DNA of 64,000 nt from Enterocola sp045654205 (GCA_045654205.1 JAZOMZ010000011.1:225423-289422); one strand, 5' to 3'. Counted from the stretch's first letter, positions 41,442 through 50,820 are shown. A program made the numbers and translations. Notes: generated by a model from the sequence alone, not told the origin.

Positions 41442-42407
41442 CTATAACGCTTGATGTAACTTACTTTGTAATGTGGTAGTATCAACAGCGGTAATATCTT
41501 TCAAGCATGATGAAAAATGAATATTTGACACTTCATAAGGCACTGCTGATAACGGAATTGCAGGAATATCGTAATGATTGAACAATTTATATGTATTTGC
41601 TGCTAAACTCACATCAAATCTAATCTTTTTTGACTCTTCCAACTGTGGCCCAATTGTTTGATACGCGATCTCTTTTAGTTTCAAAATTGCATCATTATCT
41701 GCAACTTTCTCGGATATCGCATCGATAAGATCAAAAATATTCCCCCCCTGTCCAGATGAAGCAACAATAATGGAAGCAATTAGAAGTTTCGAGTCCTTAT
41801 TTGGATTTAGTTGCTCGATTGCAAATGTATGAACTCTATCGTGATTTCTGGTTGCTTTTACCTCAATCTTATCTATACCATCGTTAAAGTCATATTTATC
41901 TTCAGGGGTGACATGCCACGAATTGATAAGGTACAAAGGATCTTTGCCACACGCAATCACAAATAGTTCTGCCCATAGTCCTTGTATAATCTCTTTTGAA
42001 AATGATGGCGGAGCAGTAAATAACGATATTACTTTAGCCAGTTCGTGTTTTAAGGCTGCTACAGTAGGCTTAACAGGCAATTTCCTTAGAACAATGTAAA
42101 CCAAATCTAAGAAGTATCTTTGTATATCACTTTCAAGAGATTTGAGCAATATAATTGTATACTTTTTACAAATAGTATTACCACCTTCGTTAAGATTACA
42201 CACCTGATTAAAATTAACACTAAATTGTTTTAGATTAATGTTGGTGGTAGGCATTTCATCAAAACACTCAACAAAGAATATGGGGAATCGCTCCTGTGAG
42301 CATCCCAATCTATGTGGTAACGTCGATATTATCTCTTCTGCTGGAAAATATTTCTCATTACTTTCCGTTGGTTTTATCTTGCAAAAAACTGAATACAAAT
42401 CAATCAT
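41442..42407 (-). CDS. PD-(D/E)XK motif protein (DUF4420), putative restriction nuclease
   Basis: The 321 residues match DUF4420, the nuclease partner in Z1-type restriction operons. The likely active site is Glu-147 in LWAELFVI, then Asp-173 in DKYDFNDG, and Glu-182 with Lys-184 in KIEVKA, giving a PD-(D/E)XK core. It starts three bases after the Z1 gene. The role as the DNA-cutting subunit is family knowledge combined with context. Confidence 0.85.
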   Translation of the reverse strand: MIDLYSVFCKIKPTESNEKYFPAEEIISTLPHRLGCSQERFPIFFVECFDEMPTTNINLKQFSVNFNQVCNLNEGGNTICKKYTIILLKSLESDIQRYFLDLVYIVLRKLPVKPTVAALKHELAKVISLFTAPPSFSKEIIQGLWAELFVIACGKDPLYLINSWHVTPEDKYDFNDGIDKIEVKATRNHDRVHTFAIEQLNPNKDSKLLIASIIVASSGQGGNIFDLIDAISEKVADNDAILKLKEIAYQTIGPQLEESKKIRFDVSLAANTYKLFNHYDIPAIPLSAVPYEVSNIHFSSCLKDITAVDTTTLQSKLHQAL

Positions 42408-42410
42408 AGC

Positions 42411-44609
42411 CTATCCCTCATTATCTTCGTCATCCTCTTCAACACCTATAAATGATGTTGCAAGTACTTCGGGGTAATACACGCAAAAATTATATATATC
42501 TTTGTTATTCAACGGGTGCATTGGTTGGTTAACTCTATAATGGTGCAATTGGAAGCATACCGTATCCTCATCCTTAAATGCTTTATCTCCAGGATAGCTG
42601 CAGTCTTTTGCATAACCAGCTTGAATATTAGTCAAACCTTCAATCTTATGGCTTCTCAAGTTATCAATATTTTGGGCAAGATATGCAATTTCATACAACC
42701 TTACATGTTTGATATCCATACTGTCGCGTAAATGCATCAAGTATTGAATTGTTACATTTCGTCTTGTGATATTAGGGACATCTCCGTAGCTTATACGCTT
42801 GAAAAACTCTATAAAGTCACCTATGGGAACACAGACATACCTGTGATTCCTGATGATATTACCATCATAATCTGGACAGTTAACAAACTGATTCTTAATA
42901 CGTTCCAAAAATCGTTGTATACGCAACTTATTCTCTTGATAGCAGTCCTTGGATATCATTTGCCTCCATCCAGACAATTTGCTTCTTACAAGTTTAGATG
43001 ACAGTATATTGCTTCGAGTTGGATTAAGAGTATCAGCCAATAACATTGCTTTAGAGTGCTTGGAGAATTCCTCAAGTGACTCACATTGATTTAGATTTGC
43101 ACGAAGATTCTCCTCGTGTTCTACATAATCATTATACTCCACCAGACTCTTAGTAGAAAGATATACCCTACAAACATCAATATACTTCATCTTATATCCA
43201 AAGAATCGACATCGTTGTTCTATTGTGTCTGCGTTAGATTTTCCCTTTGTTGTTCGAGGCATATATGACATTGATAGATGTTCAATAGTAAATCCTCGAT
43301 TAAGCATATCTGCACCAACAAGTATATGCCCTTTTGCAGACTTCCAAGATATCTGCTGATTTGATACCGTGTCATTCTTTGATTGAACAAGATGCACTTT
43401 CGTTCTAATCATGGCTTGCACTATGATATTCATCACCTCTTCAAATGAAGGAGCATCTGTTATATAACGCGTAATCGAATCATATGCGGGCTTAAATGAA
43501 TTTCTAACTGCTTTAACTCCAAAGTCATCAGGAGGTCCTTGCAAAGCATCAATCCATTTCTGCTTGGTTGATGCAGCCCATTTAGCGAACTTTGTATTAG
43601 TATCGCGTCTTCCATCAACATGAATCATCATTGATAGAAAAGATTCTCGTTTCTGGATAAATACTACAATTGCAATACTCAAGAAGAATTCTTTCAATGC
43701 ATGCTTTAGAGTATCTGGAACTTCATTTAATGGGTTATTTTTATGATGATAAATTTGTTCATCTGGTATAATAGATATTAAACTCAAATGTTCATTCTTA
43801 AAGAAAAATTTACCACCTGTATATCCTTTCCCTGGTGTAAGTACAGTATGATACTTCGGTGATAAAATATCATTACTATCTATTAGAAACGCAGCTTGTG
43901 GAGTTGCTGTATACTGAATATACGAATGGTTAGGCAAGGCCTGCTTTAGATTCAAGATGCTTTCGTATGTTTTACTAAAATCATCCTCTACCCATTCAGG
44001 TGAACTAGCATTCTTTTTTGCATATGTATTGAAACTAGATTGATCTGCTTCATCATCTACAATAAGTACGCCATAGCTACCTAAGATTGAAGCTAAAGCG
44101 GGAACTTTAAATGTCTCAGCAAGTCTATTAATATGCTTATAATGCTTTAAAATAGGAATCAATAGCATTTCTGAGTCCGTTTCTAATATATTTCGTATGT
44201 AATCATCAAGAGCTACAGTATCCTCATTTGCATCCACAATTATATAATTATCTCCTTCGTCAACTTTTAAATCATTTTGTAAACGTTCTGACGTTTGCGC
44301 CTGAAGATTAGTTTTTGTTCCTGTTAAATACACAACCAGTCTATAGCCATTGTCTGCTGCAAGTGCTGTTAGCGTAGTAAATGACAAAGTTTTTCCACTT
44401 TGTACATATCCTACTGCTATATTTGTAATATTGTCATTTTGTCCAGGGGGAACACAATGACTTAGTATCTTCATTGCTTCCTCTATCACAATGTCCTTAC
44501 CTTCATCTTCTAGTTTTGTTTGGGATTGCATGAAGTCAACAGTCCGATCTCCCACTTTTATTTGATTCGGATTATGGATTGGTGTTATGAGTTCTATTGT
44601 ACTTGTCAT
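42411..44609 (-). CDS. Z1-domain protein (putative superfamily II helicase/ATPase)
   Basis: The 732 residues have Walker A in AVGYVQSGKT (65-74), a DEAD-like box VLIVDDEADQ (181-190), and the Z1 segment GHILVGADMLNRGFTIEHLS followed by TIEQRCRFFGY, which corresponds to helicase motifs V/VI. Z1 proteins occur with GHKL ATPases, C5 methylases and DUF4420 nucleases. It would move on or remodel DNA to license cleavage. Its start overlaps the GHKL gene by four bases. Confidence 0.9.
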   Translation of the reverse strand: MTSTIELITPIHNPNQIKVGDRTVDFMQSQTKLEDEGKDIVIEEAMKILSHCVPPGQNDNITNIAVGYVQSGKTLSFTTLTALAADNGYRLVVYLTGTKTNLQAQTSERLQNDLKVDEGDNYIIVDANEDTVALDDYIRNILETDSEMLLIPILKHYKHINRLAETFKVPALASILGSYGVLIVDDEADQSSFNTYAKKNASSPEWVEDDFSKTYESILNLKQALPNHSYIQYTATPQAAFLIDSNDILSPKYHTVLTPGKGYTGGKFFFKNEHLSLISIIPDEQIYHHKNNPLNEVPDTLKHALKEFFLSIAIVVFIQKRESFLSMMIHVDGRRDTNTKFAKWAASTKQKWIDALQGPPDDFGVKAVRNSFKPAYDSITRYITDAPSFEEVMNIIVQAMIRTKVHLVQSKNDTVSNQQISWKSAKGHILVGADMLNRGFTIEHLSMSYMPRTTKGKSNADTIEQRCRFFGYKMKYIDVCRVYLSTKSLVEYNDYVEHEENLRANLNQCESLEEFSKHSKAMLLADTLNPTRSNILSSKLVRSKLSGWRQMISKDCYQENKLRIQRFLERIKNQFVNCPDYDGNIIRNHRYVCVPIGDFIEFFKRISYGDVPNITRRNVTIQYLMHLRDSMDIKHVRLYEIAYLAQNIDNLRSHKIEGLTNIQAGYAKDCSYPGDKAFKDEDTVCFQLHHYRVNQPMHPLNNKDIYNFCVYYPEVLATSFIGVEEDDEDNEG

Positions 44610-46195
44610 TGTATTACGCCAAATAATGAATTAAACTTATCTCTAAAATACTTTCCTACTTGATCACCACCTTCTGCCAAACTAATTTCAGTTGCCACCA
44701 TAACCTCGATCATATAAGCCAACTGTTCTAGACCTTCAGGTGTCGCCAATGATTTATCAAATCTATCAAATATCGGATTTCTCAAGTTAATGGTTGTTGT
44801 ATAATTCCCATTGGCTGATATTGTTAAACTATACAAGCCTTGTGCTGTAGCGCATTTTTCTCCTCTAATAGTAAGAGGAATTTTACTGCCATTACTCAAT
44901 GTTACATCGATTGCAATAGGCTCAATATGGAGACTGTCATTTGTGCCTATAGGATTTCCAAATAAGTCTGTTTGTTGATATGCTTCTGTGCTTTGTGCTT
45001 CATAAGGTATATCTACATCACTAACTATCGAGGGAACTAGCTGTTCTTTGGTTTCAATGCGAGTCTCTATCGGTTTAGAAAAACCTTTTGCGATCTGCTT
45101 TATAAGATTTGCACCAAGGTTTTTCATCTCCTTTTTTGTCTTTGGCTTTGTGTAGTTTTGTGCTTGTCCAAAAAGATCAAGTGACTTATCTTTGGTCAAA
45201 TCTTCTTTTAAGAGTTCTATGAACATACTAAAATCATCATCTTCCTGAAAAGAGTTCTTTGTAAAACTTACATCAAATCCCTCAAGATATAACTCTCCAA
45301 ATATACGTTTATATTGAGGTGACCCTTCCTGACCACAAAGAACCTTAGGACGATAACGGTCATCATAGCTAGAACCAATAACACGGCCTCTTCTAAATAA
45401 CAAGAATCCGTTATTTTCAGATGTACTCATGGTTTCCAAAACTGCAATAAAGCCTTTAACAGAGTACGTCTTGTCTCCTAATTTTTGTTCCCAGCAGATA
45501 TCCTTTCGCCATACAATCGGAGCGCCATCAGGATTTGAATAGTGGGGAGCTTCCAAGACTTTGAGTTCTGTATATTCTAGTTGCTCATCATTGACAACGA
45601 TTTCCACTGTTTTTTCACGAAGGTATTTTGTGTAGATACTTGCAAGATGTTTTCTTATATATGCCATTTGTCGATTTGTTGGCTTATTCATTGAAAGGTT
45701 TTTCAATATAATCTTTGTGTAATGCAAGTCTCTATCACAAGGCTCCTCATCAACGGGTAATTCCATTTCCTCATTATCAACAACTTCTTTCAAATCAAAG
45801 GTCATGGTCTTTCTTACGGGTTCTCCATAGGCAGAAGTCTCGACAGTCCAAGTATTACTCAGCCAAATCGAAGACACCTTCATACCCATTCCAAACTCAT
45901 TCAAACCTTGATTGTCTAATGGCAAGTTTGCCAACTCAAATGCACGCTGATAATTTTGCTCTGTAATACCGTATGCATCATCCAATATAGTTATTGTCTC
46001 ATTCGTAAAGTCAACGTCTATATGAATATGAAGCTTCCCATCACGATTAAGAGTCTTTAACTCATCTCGATGATTCTCAAAACTTTGTATGGAATTATCA
46101 ATATACTCAGCAAGAGCATTCCATACCTTGTTGTTGATATACCTAAAGGTTGAATATACCAAAGGTCTCGTAGCAATAGATACATTACTTGCCAT
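44606..46195 (-). CDS. MORC/Hsp90-like GHKL ATPase
   Basis: The 529 residues begin with a GHKL ATP-binding fold. The N-box is ALAEYIDNSIQSF (Glu-30, Asp-33, Asn-34), the G1 box ILDDAYGIT (70-78), and the G2 box LNEFGMGMKVSSIWL (98-112). A Gly-rich middle and a 150-residue C-terminal part of unknown fold follow. Prokaryotic MORC-like ATPases of restriction operons are known relatives of eukaryotic MORC. It overlaps the methylase by 11 bases and the Z1 gene by 4, so all three are coupled. Confidence 0.88.
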   Translation of the reverse strand: MASNVSIATRPLVYSTFRYINNKVWNALAEYIDNSIQSFENHRDELKTLNRDGKLHIHIDVDFTNETITILDDAYGITEQNYQRAFELANLPLDNQGLNEFGMGMKVSSIWLSNTWTVETSAYGEPVRKTMTFDLKEVVDNEEMELPVDEEPCDRDLHYTKIILKNLSMNKPTNRQMAYIRKHLASIYTKYLREKTVEIVVNDEQLEYTELKVLEAPHYSNPDGAPIVWRKDICWEQKLGDKTYSVKGFIAVLETMSTSENNGFLLFRRGRVIGSSYDDRYRPKVLCGQEGSPQYKRIFGELYLEGFDVSFTKNSFQEDDDFSMFIELLKEDLTKDKSLDLFGQAQNYTKPKTKKEMKNLGANLIKQIAKGFSKPIETRIETKEQLVPSIVSDVDIPYEAQSTEAYQQTDLFGNPIGTNDSLHIEPIAIDVTLSNGSKIPLTIRGEKCATAQGLYSLTISANGNYTTTINLRNPIFDRFDKSLATPEGLEQLAYMIEVMVATEISLAEGGDQVGKYFRDKFNSLFGVIQ

Positions 46196-47612
46196 ATTTC
46201 AACATTTTCTTAGCTATGATTTTAACAATATCTACATTAATAGCATTACCTAATGCTTCATAAATTCTAGTTTTCGAAAGCCCATCAAACCTCAGTGTTT
46301 TCATTCCTTGCAACGCAGCAGCTTCTCGGATTGACAGATATCTACCAAATCTAACATCTTCCTGCCTTAATCCAAATTGTTCTAATTCTTCATCAGAATA
46401 AACGGGTACACATTCTTGAGGTAACTCAACCCATGGTAATATTGGAACTTGTGTTCCTACAAGATTTAGTGCAGGTGAGAACGTTGGCATTTTTACTCTG
46501 ATTCCGGAGGCTCTAAATTGTATGATTTTAGTTTTAATATCTCCATCATCATTACCTCGACAATTCCATTCCAGTTTCTGATGGCTATTATCCCAATCCT
46601 TAATGTATTCTATCCATACACTCAACCAATCTGAATTCTCAACCCAAAATTCTCTATTCTGTCTAATATATCTAATTTTCCATTCTGGAAATCTATCAGC
46701 AGTATCTGTTTGAGCATATATCGGCAATTGCTTAAGACAGTCTTCCTTAGAAGGACCGTTTATTTCCCAACCTAACTTTCCTTTATGTCCTTTTAATTGT
46801 TTTTTTGTTTGTTTGAATGGCGCTATATCTTCATACTCATAATCTGCATCAAATTCCATAGCCCAAATAGGGAATCTCGGAATCTTTCGATTACGTTTTT
46901 TAAGTTCACTCAAGAATAACTGCCACACTTTTAACTGCTGATGTGTTTTTAGGGATAATGGCTGAATATCGGCATCATTTGCATCAATTATCTTAGTTAT
47001 ATCACATAACTTTTCTTTTTTCTCATTAGGGAACTCATATGGTTGATACTCTTTTGAATCTACCAAATCCTTGCGCAATCCAACTATATATATACGCTTA
47101 CGATGTTGAGGAATTCCAAATTGATGTGGCGAAAGTATTTCACCGCTTACATAATAGCCCAATGCATCTAATCGCTCTTGTATTATTCTCCAAGTATTTC
47201 CTTCATCGTGACCTTTTAAGTTAGATACATTTTCCAATAACAAAAATCTAGGTTTATCATTTGACCTATCTCTTTCTTCAATAATGGCACATATATAATC
47301 AAACATATTGCCACGACCTTCATCTAAGAAACCTTTTCTTTTACCAGCTTGACTAAATGGCTGACAAGGGAATCCTGCACACAAAATATCATGATGAGGA
47401 ATTGTTGTCAAATCAACTTTGGTAATATCTCCTTCAATTCGAGGTGTATTAGGGAAATTTATTTTGTATAATTTTTGTAGATCTTCCTTTAGTTCAGATG
47501 TAAAAACACATTTACAACCTAGTGATTCTAATGCAATATGAAACCCCCCAAGTCCTGCAAATAAATCAATAAAAGTAAGTACACTTTTATCTTTTTGATT
47601 TTTATTTCTCAT
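46185..47612 (-). CDS. dcm: DNA (cytosine-5) methyltransferase
   Basis: The 475 residues carry the C5-methylase motifs: FIDLFAGLGGFH (motif I, 14-25), GFPCQPFSQAG with catalytic Cys-83 (motif IV), LLENVSNL (motif VI) and a C-terminal EALGNAINV (motif X). The target-recognition region lies about 230-400. It opens the operon and would protect host DNA. Its target sequence is not predictable here. The leader is about 100 nt. Confidence 0.95.
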   Translation of the reverse strand: MRNKNQKDKSVLTFIDLFAGLGGFHIALESLGCKCVFTSELKEDLQKLYKINFPNTPRIEGDITKVDLTTIPHHDILCAGFPCQPFSQAGKRKGFLDEGRGNMFDYICAIIEERDRSNDKPRFLLLENVSNLKGHDEGNTWRIIQERLDALGYYVSGEILSPHQFGIPQHRKRIYIVGLRKDLVDSKEYQPYEFPNEKKEKLCDITKIIDANDADIQPLSLKTHQQLKVWQLFLSELKKRNRKIPRFPIWAMEFDADYEYEDIAPFKQTKKQLKGHKGKLGWEINGPSKEDCLKQLPIYAQTDTADRFPEWKIRYIRQNREFWVENSDWLSVWIEYIKDWDNSHQKLEWNCRGNDDGDIKTKIIQFRASGIRVKMPTFSPALNLVGTQVPILPWVELPQECVPVYSDEELEQFGLRQEDVRFGRYLSIREAAALQGMKTLRFDGLSKTRIYEALGNAINVDIVKIIAKKMLKYGK

Positions 47613-47719
47613 TTATATCTAGTTAATGCATATCACTTATCAGACCTTAATATAGGCAGATAAATATCTTAAATTATAAAATTCAATATAACGTTATAAG
47701 TTCAGCTTTTGTAGATTTA

Positions 47720-47727
47720 CAAATATA
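47720..47727 (-). promoter_or_regulatory. Promoter -7 element of the restriction operon
   Basis: The minus strand reads TATATTTG, matching TAnnTTTG, 108 bases before the dcm start. The rest of the 334-base gap shows only the terminator of the HNH gene and AT-rich DNA. Confidence 0.55.
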
Positions 47728-47896
47728 GGATTTTTTAATAAGAATTAAGATACCTGGAGGGATATTTTTTTGTTTTTTAGAACAAAATGATATGAATTTC
47801 AAAATATCACTTTCTAAAATGAATCTTTCATTGAGTTTTCTTATCTATTATACACAAAATTACTATCAATAAAAGCATATTTTATTTTAAAATAAA

Positions 47897-47925
47897 AACC
47901 TTCAAATCTCTATGACTTGAAGGTT
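47897..47925 (-). terminator. Terminator of the HNH gene
   Basis: Arms 47897-47905 and 47917-47925 pair over 9 bases. On the minus strand the T-rich stretch TTTTTATTTTAAAATAAA follows. Confidence 0.7.
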
Positions 47926-47946
47926 ATCTCCTATTTTCTATACACC

Positions 47947-48774
47947 TCACCCCACCATCAACTCCCTATGTCTCTCCAATAGTGTCTTACTTGGCAGGTA
48001 TTGCGATGGCAAGGCTATTTGTTTGCCTTCGTATTTTTCAAAATATTGTTTGGTGATTTCGTTAGTGAAATAGTCTTTAATTTCTTTACTAACTATCATG
48101 CGGTAATCATCATCAAAAGAGATTAGATGCTTGTCAAATGCTGCATCGTAGGTTGCACTCAGGCAGAGACCGTTTTCTGGATTCATTCGGTTTGCTTTAT
48201 CGTCTGCCCAGCCTACAATATGACTTGCACGCAGAACCTGCGGAACATCAAGTCCTGTTACACAACATTTGTAATCAAAATTATGTAACACCATTTTTCT
48301 GAAATAGCCTTGACCCAATCTTGCTCTTGTTTCAATTTCTATATCTTCACCTTTTTTGTCTATATCAAACAATTCTACCAATTTTTTAGAAACGCCTATT
48401 GCCTTTGGTTTTTCTTTTAACAGAGTCCATGCTTCTTTTTCTTTTGCATCTTGTGTGTAATATTCAAGTAGTTTTCCAAATGCGGCGGAACAGAATCCTC
48501 CGCGTGCATAACTTTGTTGATTGGGATTTATGTTATCAAAGAATGAATCATTACCTTTTTTGTATTGATATTGTTGAGCACGAATAAATTCATTTATCCG
48601 CATCAACAGTTCAAAATCGTCTATACAGGAAACTGATTTTCCATGTAAACAAAAAACATCATCGCCTATGAATAACTCATCAATGATACGTATTGCTGTT
48701 ATATAACTTTTAATAGCTCCTGTATTTGAATTACAAGTATCATACAGAAAGTCGTAGAAGCCTTGCTGTGTCAT
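47947..48774 (-). CDS. HNH endonuclease, putative restriction enzyme
   Basis: The 275 residues have a C-terminal HNH domain: CCVTGLDVPQVLRASHIVGW (His-185), NPENGLCL (Asn-201) and YDAAFDKHLISF (His-216). The Cys pair before it (CC) suggests partial zinc binding. The first 140 residues are helical and likely recognise the target. Members are annotated as McrA-like restriction endonucleases. It stands between the restriction operon and the AlbA-type gene and has no visible partner methylase of its own. Confidence 0.85.
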   Translation of the reverse strand: MTQQGFYDFLYDTCNSNTGAIKSYITAIRIIDELFIGDDVFCLHGKSVSCIDDFELLMRINEFIRAQQYQYKKGNDSFFDNINPNQQSYARGGFCSAAFGKLLEYYTQDAKEKEAWTLLKEKPKAIGVSKKLVELFDIDKKGEDIEIETRARLGQGYFRKMVLHNFDYKCCVTGLDVPQVLRASHIVGWADDKANRMNPENGLCLSATYDAAFDKHLISFDDDYRMIVSKEIKDYFTNEITKQYFEKYEGKQIALPSQYLPSKTLLERHRELMVG

Positions 48775-48873
48775 AGTTAATTTTATAATTACACAAATAT
48801 AGTAGTTTTATTCCATAATCTTTACAATCGGGATGGTTTTGTTCATGCCGGATTTGACTGCGTATTTATTGGC

Positions 48874-48891
48874 TGTCGCAAATTTGCGACA
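48874..48891. repeat. Perfect 18-bp palindrome TGTCGCAAATTTGCGACA
   Basis: The sequence is identical on both strands. It lies in degenerate DNA between the HNH gene and the AlbA-type gene, near the end of a doubtful 64-residue frame. It could be a regulator-binding site or a repeat remnant. Confidence 0.7.
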
Positions 48892-48898
48892 ACCAACA

Positions 48899-49093
48899 TC
48901 AACTCCTAATCTTGGACCTAAGTTTGTTTATTTCTTGCATTTTCCAGCCATCGCGCAGGAGCTCGTCGGTATCGCGTTGTATTTGAAATTCTATAATTTG
49001 TTTTAAGGGATTGTTATTCACATTGGTCATCGGTACATCAGTAAGTTTATGAACTACCCCTTCGACAAACTCAGGGAACTGTTTTATTTCCAT
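48899..49093 (-). other. Doubtful 64-codon frame built partly on a repeat
   Basis: This frame begins MEIKQFPEFVEGVVHKL. That part is a translation of the conserved-loop repeat variant at 49057-49075. The remainder (IIEFQIQRDTDELLRDGWKM) matches nothing I know. It may be a decayed gene start. I would not annotate it as a protein. Confidence 0.3.
49057..49075. repeat. Conserved-loop hairpin variant (CCCTTCGACAAACTCAGGG)
   Basis: Arms CCCT and AGGG close around TCGACAAACTC, a relaxed form of the TTCGACAGGCTCA core seen at 16177, 20001, 20045 and 29155. The flanking arms again differ. Confidence 0.6.
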
Positions 49094-49131
49094 AGTCTAG
49101 CATTTAATATTTCACACTGCAAAAATAGAAG

Positions 49132-49161
49132 CAGGGTGTATCATTTTTTTGCTACACCCTG
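49132..49161. terminator. Hairpin after the AlbA-type gene
   Basis: Arms 49132-49140 and 49153-49161 (CAGGGTGTA with TACACCCTG) pair over 9 bases with a T-rich loop. It lies about 90 bases past the stop of the gene at 49251 (-). The T-tract after it is weak. Confidence 0.5.
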
Positions 49162-49250
49162 TGAGAATTTATTATTTTCATACTATTTTTGTGCACTACA
49201 TACAAGTGCTGGCATCCAAATACCGAAAAATTTACAATAATCCGGTATTT

Positions 49251-50666
49251 TTATTCCACTACTTCCCAATGCCCACCTTTAGAAGGACCTACCCATTTTA
49301 TAGACATAAATTTTCTTATTTTCCGAATATCTCTTATTACTGTAGATTCTGAAATTGACAAAATACTAGTTAATTCTTCTATACTAACTCTATTATCTTT
49401 TCTTAAAATCTCTACTATTTTTTTCTGTCTTTCGGACAAACTATTTTGGGTGTCATTTTGGGTGTCATTTTGGGTATCATTGTCACTAATATATGACTTT
49501 CTCCTAAAGATAATATACACAAATCCACCTCTCACCTCATAGGTAGGCTCTGGCAATCCTTGTTGCTCACACGCTTCAATGATACGAGATACACCTGACC
49601 CCCATTTTTCTAAATACATAGACAAATAAAGAACATTTGCCATCAATGGATTTCTAGGATAAGAATCATGTGATTGTTTAATATTTTCTACAGTTAAATT
49701 ACTTGGAAGAGTCCCTGGATTTGAAATCTCAATCCTATCATCATAAATAGCAATTCCTACCGAAGGACCTACATCATCATACATTCTATGACATAAGGCA
49801 TTTGTCAATGCTTCTCTTAATGCCACGTATGGGACTTCTAATTCTTCTTCTCTTTTTGTTCCTACAATTTTCCCACTTAAATTTAAATGCTTAAAGAAGA
49901 AGGACATTCCGGCATCAAACAACTTAAAGAAATTGCCTGAAACACGTTGGTTGTCTCCAAATTCATTCTTTCCATTTCCTTTAAATCGAGCCATACGCAA
50001 CTCCAATTGAGTATACAATCCTGATTCCTTCGCAAATAGAGCCACAGCTGCATTATTGGGTTTTCCTTGATTAAGAAGTTGAAATTTAGATAATATATTT
50101 TCTGTGGTCTCACTCAAAGCTGAACTACTCAAGCGACCTCCTTTTACACCCCCACGCACTGCATTTGCTATAAGATTATTATCTAAATCATCAATATTTA
50201 TACCATCTGAAGTTTGTCTTTCCCACGAGAATAAATGAGGTTTACTTTCTTTTATCCTTTCTTCAAATAAATCACGAGGCATTACCTTTGTAGTACTTTC
50301 TACTCTATAATAAGGACGATTATCATAAGTATATGGAGCAGTTCCTCTTGGCCATGCGTTAAGATGTAGCGCTATTAATTTATAACCCGGTTTATCATCT
50401 ATATCAATATATTCAGGTTTTAATTCTATAGCAGGTTCTATTTTAGTAATTTCTCTACTTATTTCTCTTAAAGTATTGTCTGTTACTTGCTGCCCTACTA
50501 AATTTAAAGAAACTGGAGTTACCCCAAATATCAACCATCCTCCATCAGAATTAAGAAAAGCACATGCACTCTTCATTCCATCTTTTAATTCACCTGTACT
50601 TTTCTTCAACTCCAATATTCGACTTTCATCTTCAAATATTAATTTTTTTATTTCTTCTATCGTCAT
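49251..50666 (-). CDS. AlbA/Schlafen-type ATP-binding transcriptional regulator
   Basis: The 471 residues start with an AlbA_2/Schlafen domain (ESRILELKKSTGELKDGMKS, then ACAFLNSDGGWLIFGV). A GHKL-type ATP-binding region follows about 275-345 (ALREALTNALCHRMYDD, then IYDDRIEISNPGTLP). The last 60 residues are a DeoR-like winged helix (LSERQKKIVEIL and IEELTSILSISESTVIRDIR). A linker at about 396-407 is three repeats of Asn-Asp-Thr-Gln. Members regulate genes in defence and stress loci. It stands next to the HNH and restriction genes. Confidence 0.85.
   Translation of the reverse strand: MTIEEIKKLIFEDESRILELKKSTGELKDGMKSACAFLNSDGGWLIFGVTPVSLNLVGQQVTDNTLREISREITKIEPAIELKPEYIDIDDKPGYKLIALHLNAWPRGTAPYTYDNRPYYRVESTTKVMPRDLFEERIKESKPHLFSWERQTSDGINIDDLDNNLIANAVRGGVKGGRLSSSALSETTENILSKFQLLNQGKPNNAAVALFAKESGLYTQLELRMARFKGNGKNEFGDNQRVSGNFFKLFDAGMSFFFKHLNLSGKIVGTKREEELEVPYVALREALTNALCHRMYDDVGPSVGIAIYDDRIEISNPGTLPSNLTVENIKQSHDSYPRNPLMANVLYLSMYLEKWGSGVSRIIEACEQQGLPEPTYEVRGGFVYIIFRRKSYISDNDTQNDTQNDTQNSLSERQKKIVEILRKDNRVSIEELTSILSISESTVIRDIRKIRKFMSIKWVGPSKGGHWEVVE
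49446..49481 (-). repeat. 12-bp coding tandem repeat, three units
   Basis: On the minus strand the unit is AATGACACCCAA with one base varied in one unit; it encodes Asn-Asp-Thr-Gln three times in the AlbA-type gene. Unit gain or loss would keep the frame. Confidence 0.75.
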
Positions 50667-50812
50667 GATTATAACTTATTTTTAAAAGATTAGAACTATA
50701 CAAATTTAAGAAATTTTTATCAATTTATAGTTATGGTAGAGTGAGATTTTTATTACGCCATCTAGTTTGTTTTCGAAGATATGGTAGGCCCTAATTTTAA
50801 GCACAATCAATG

Positions 50813-50820
50813 CAAATATA
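50813..50820 (-). promoter_or_regulatory. Promoter -7 element of the AlbA-type gene with operator-like block
   Basis: The minus strand reads TATATTTG followed by C. The upstream block (plus-strand 50837-50852, AAAATACGCTACAGGT) matches the GIY-YIG promoter block in sequence and spacing. The leader is about 145 nt. Confidence 0.55.

Noticed and set aside
48811..49093. Degenerate gene between the HNH and AlbA-type genes
   Set aside because: Fragments such as NKYAVKSGMNKT can be read in one minus-strand frame, but frames change and part is a repeat translation. I cannot name the parent gene.
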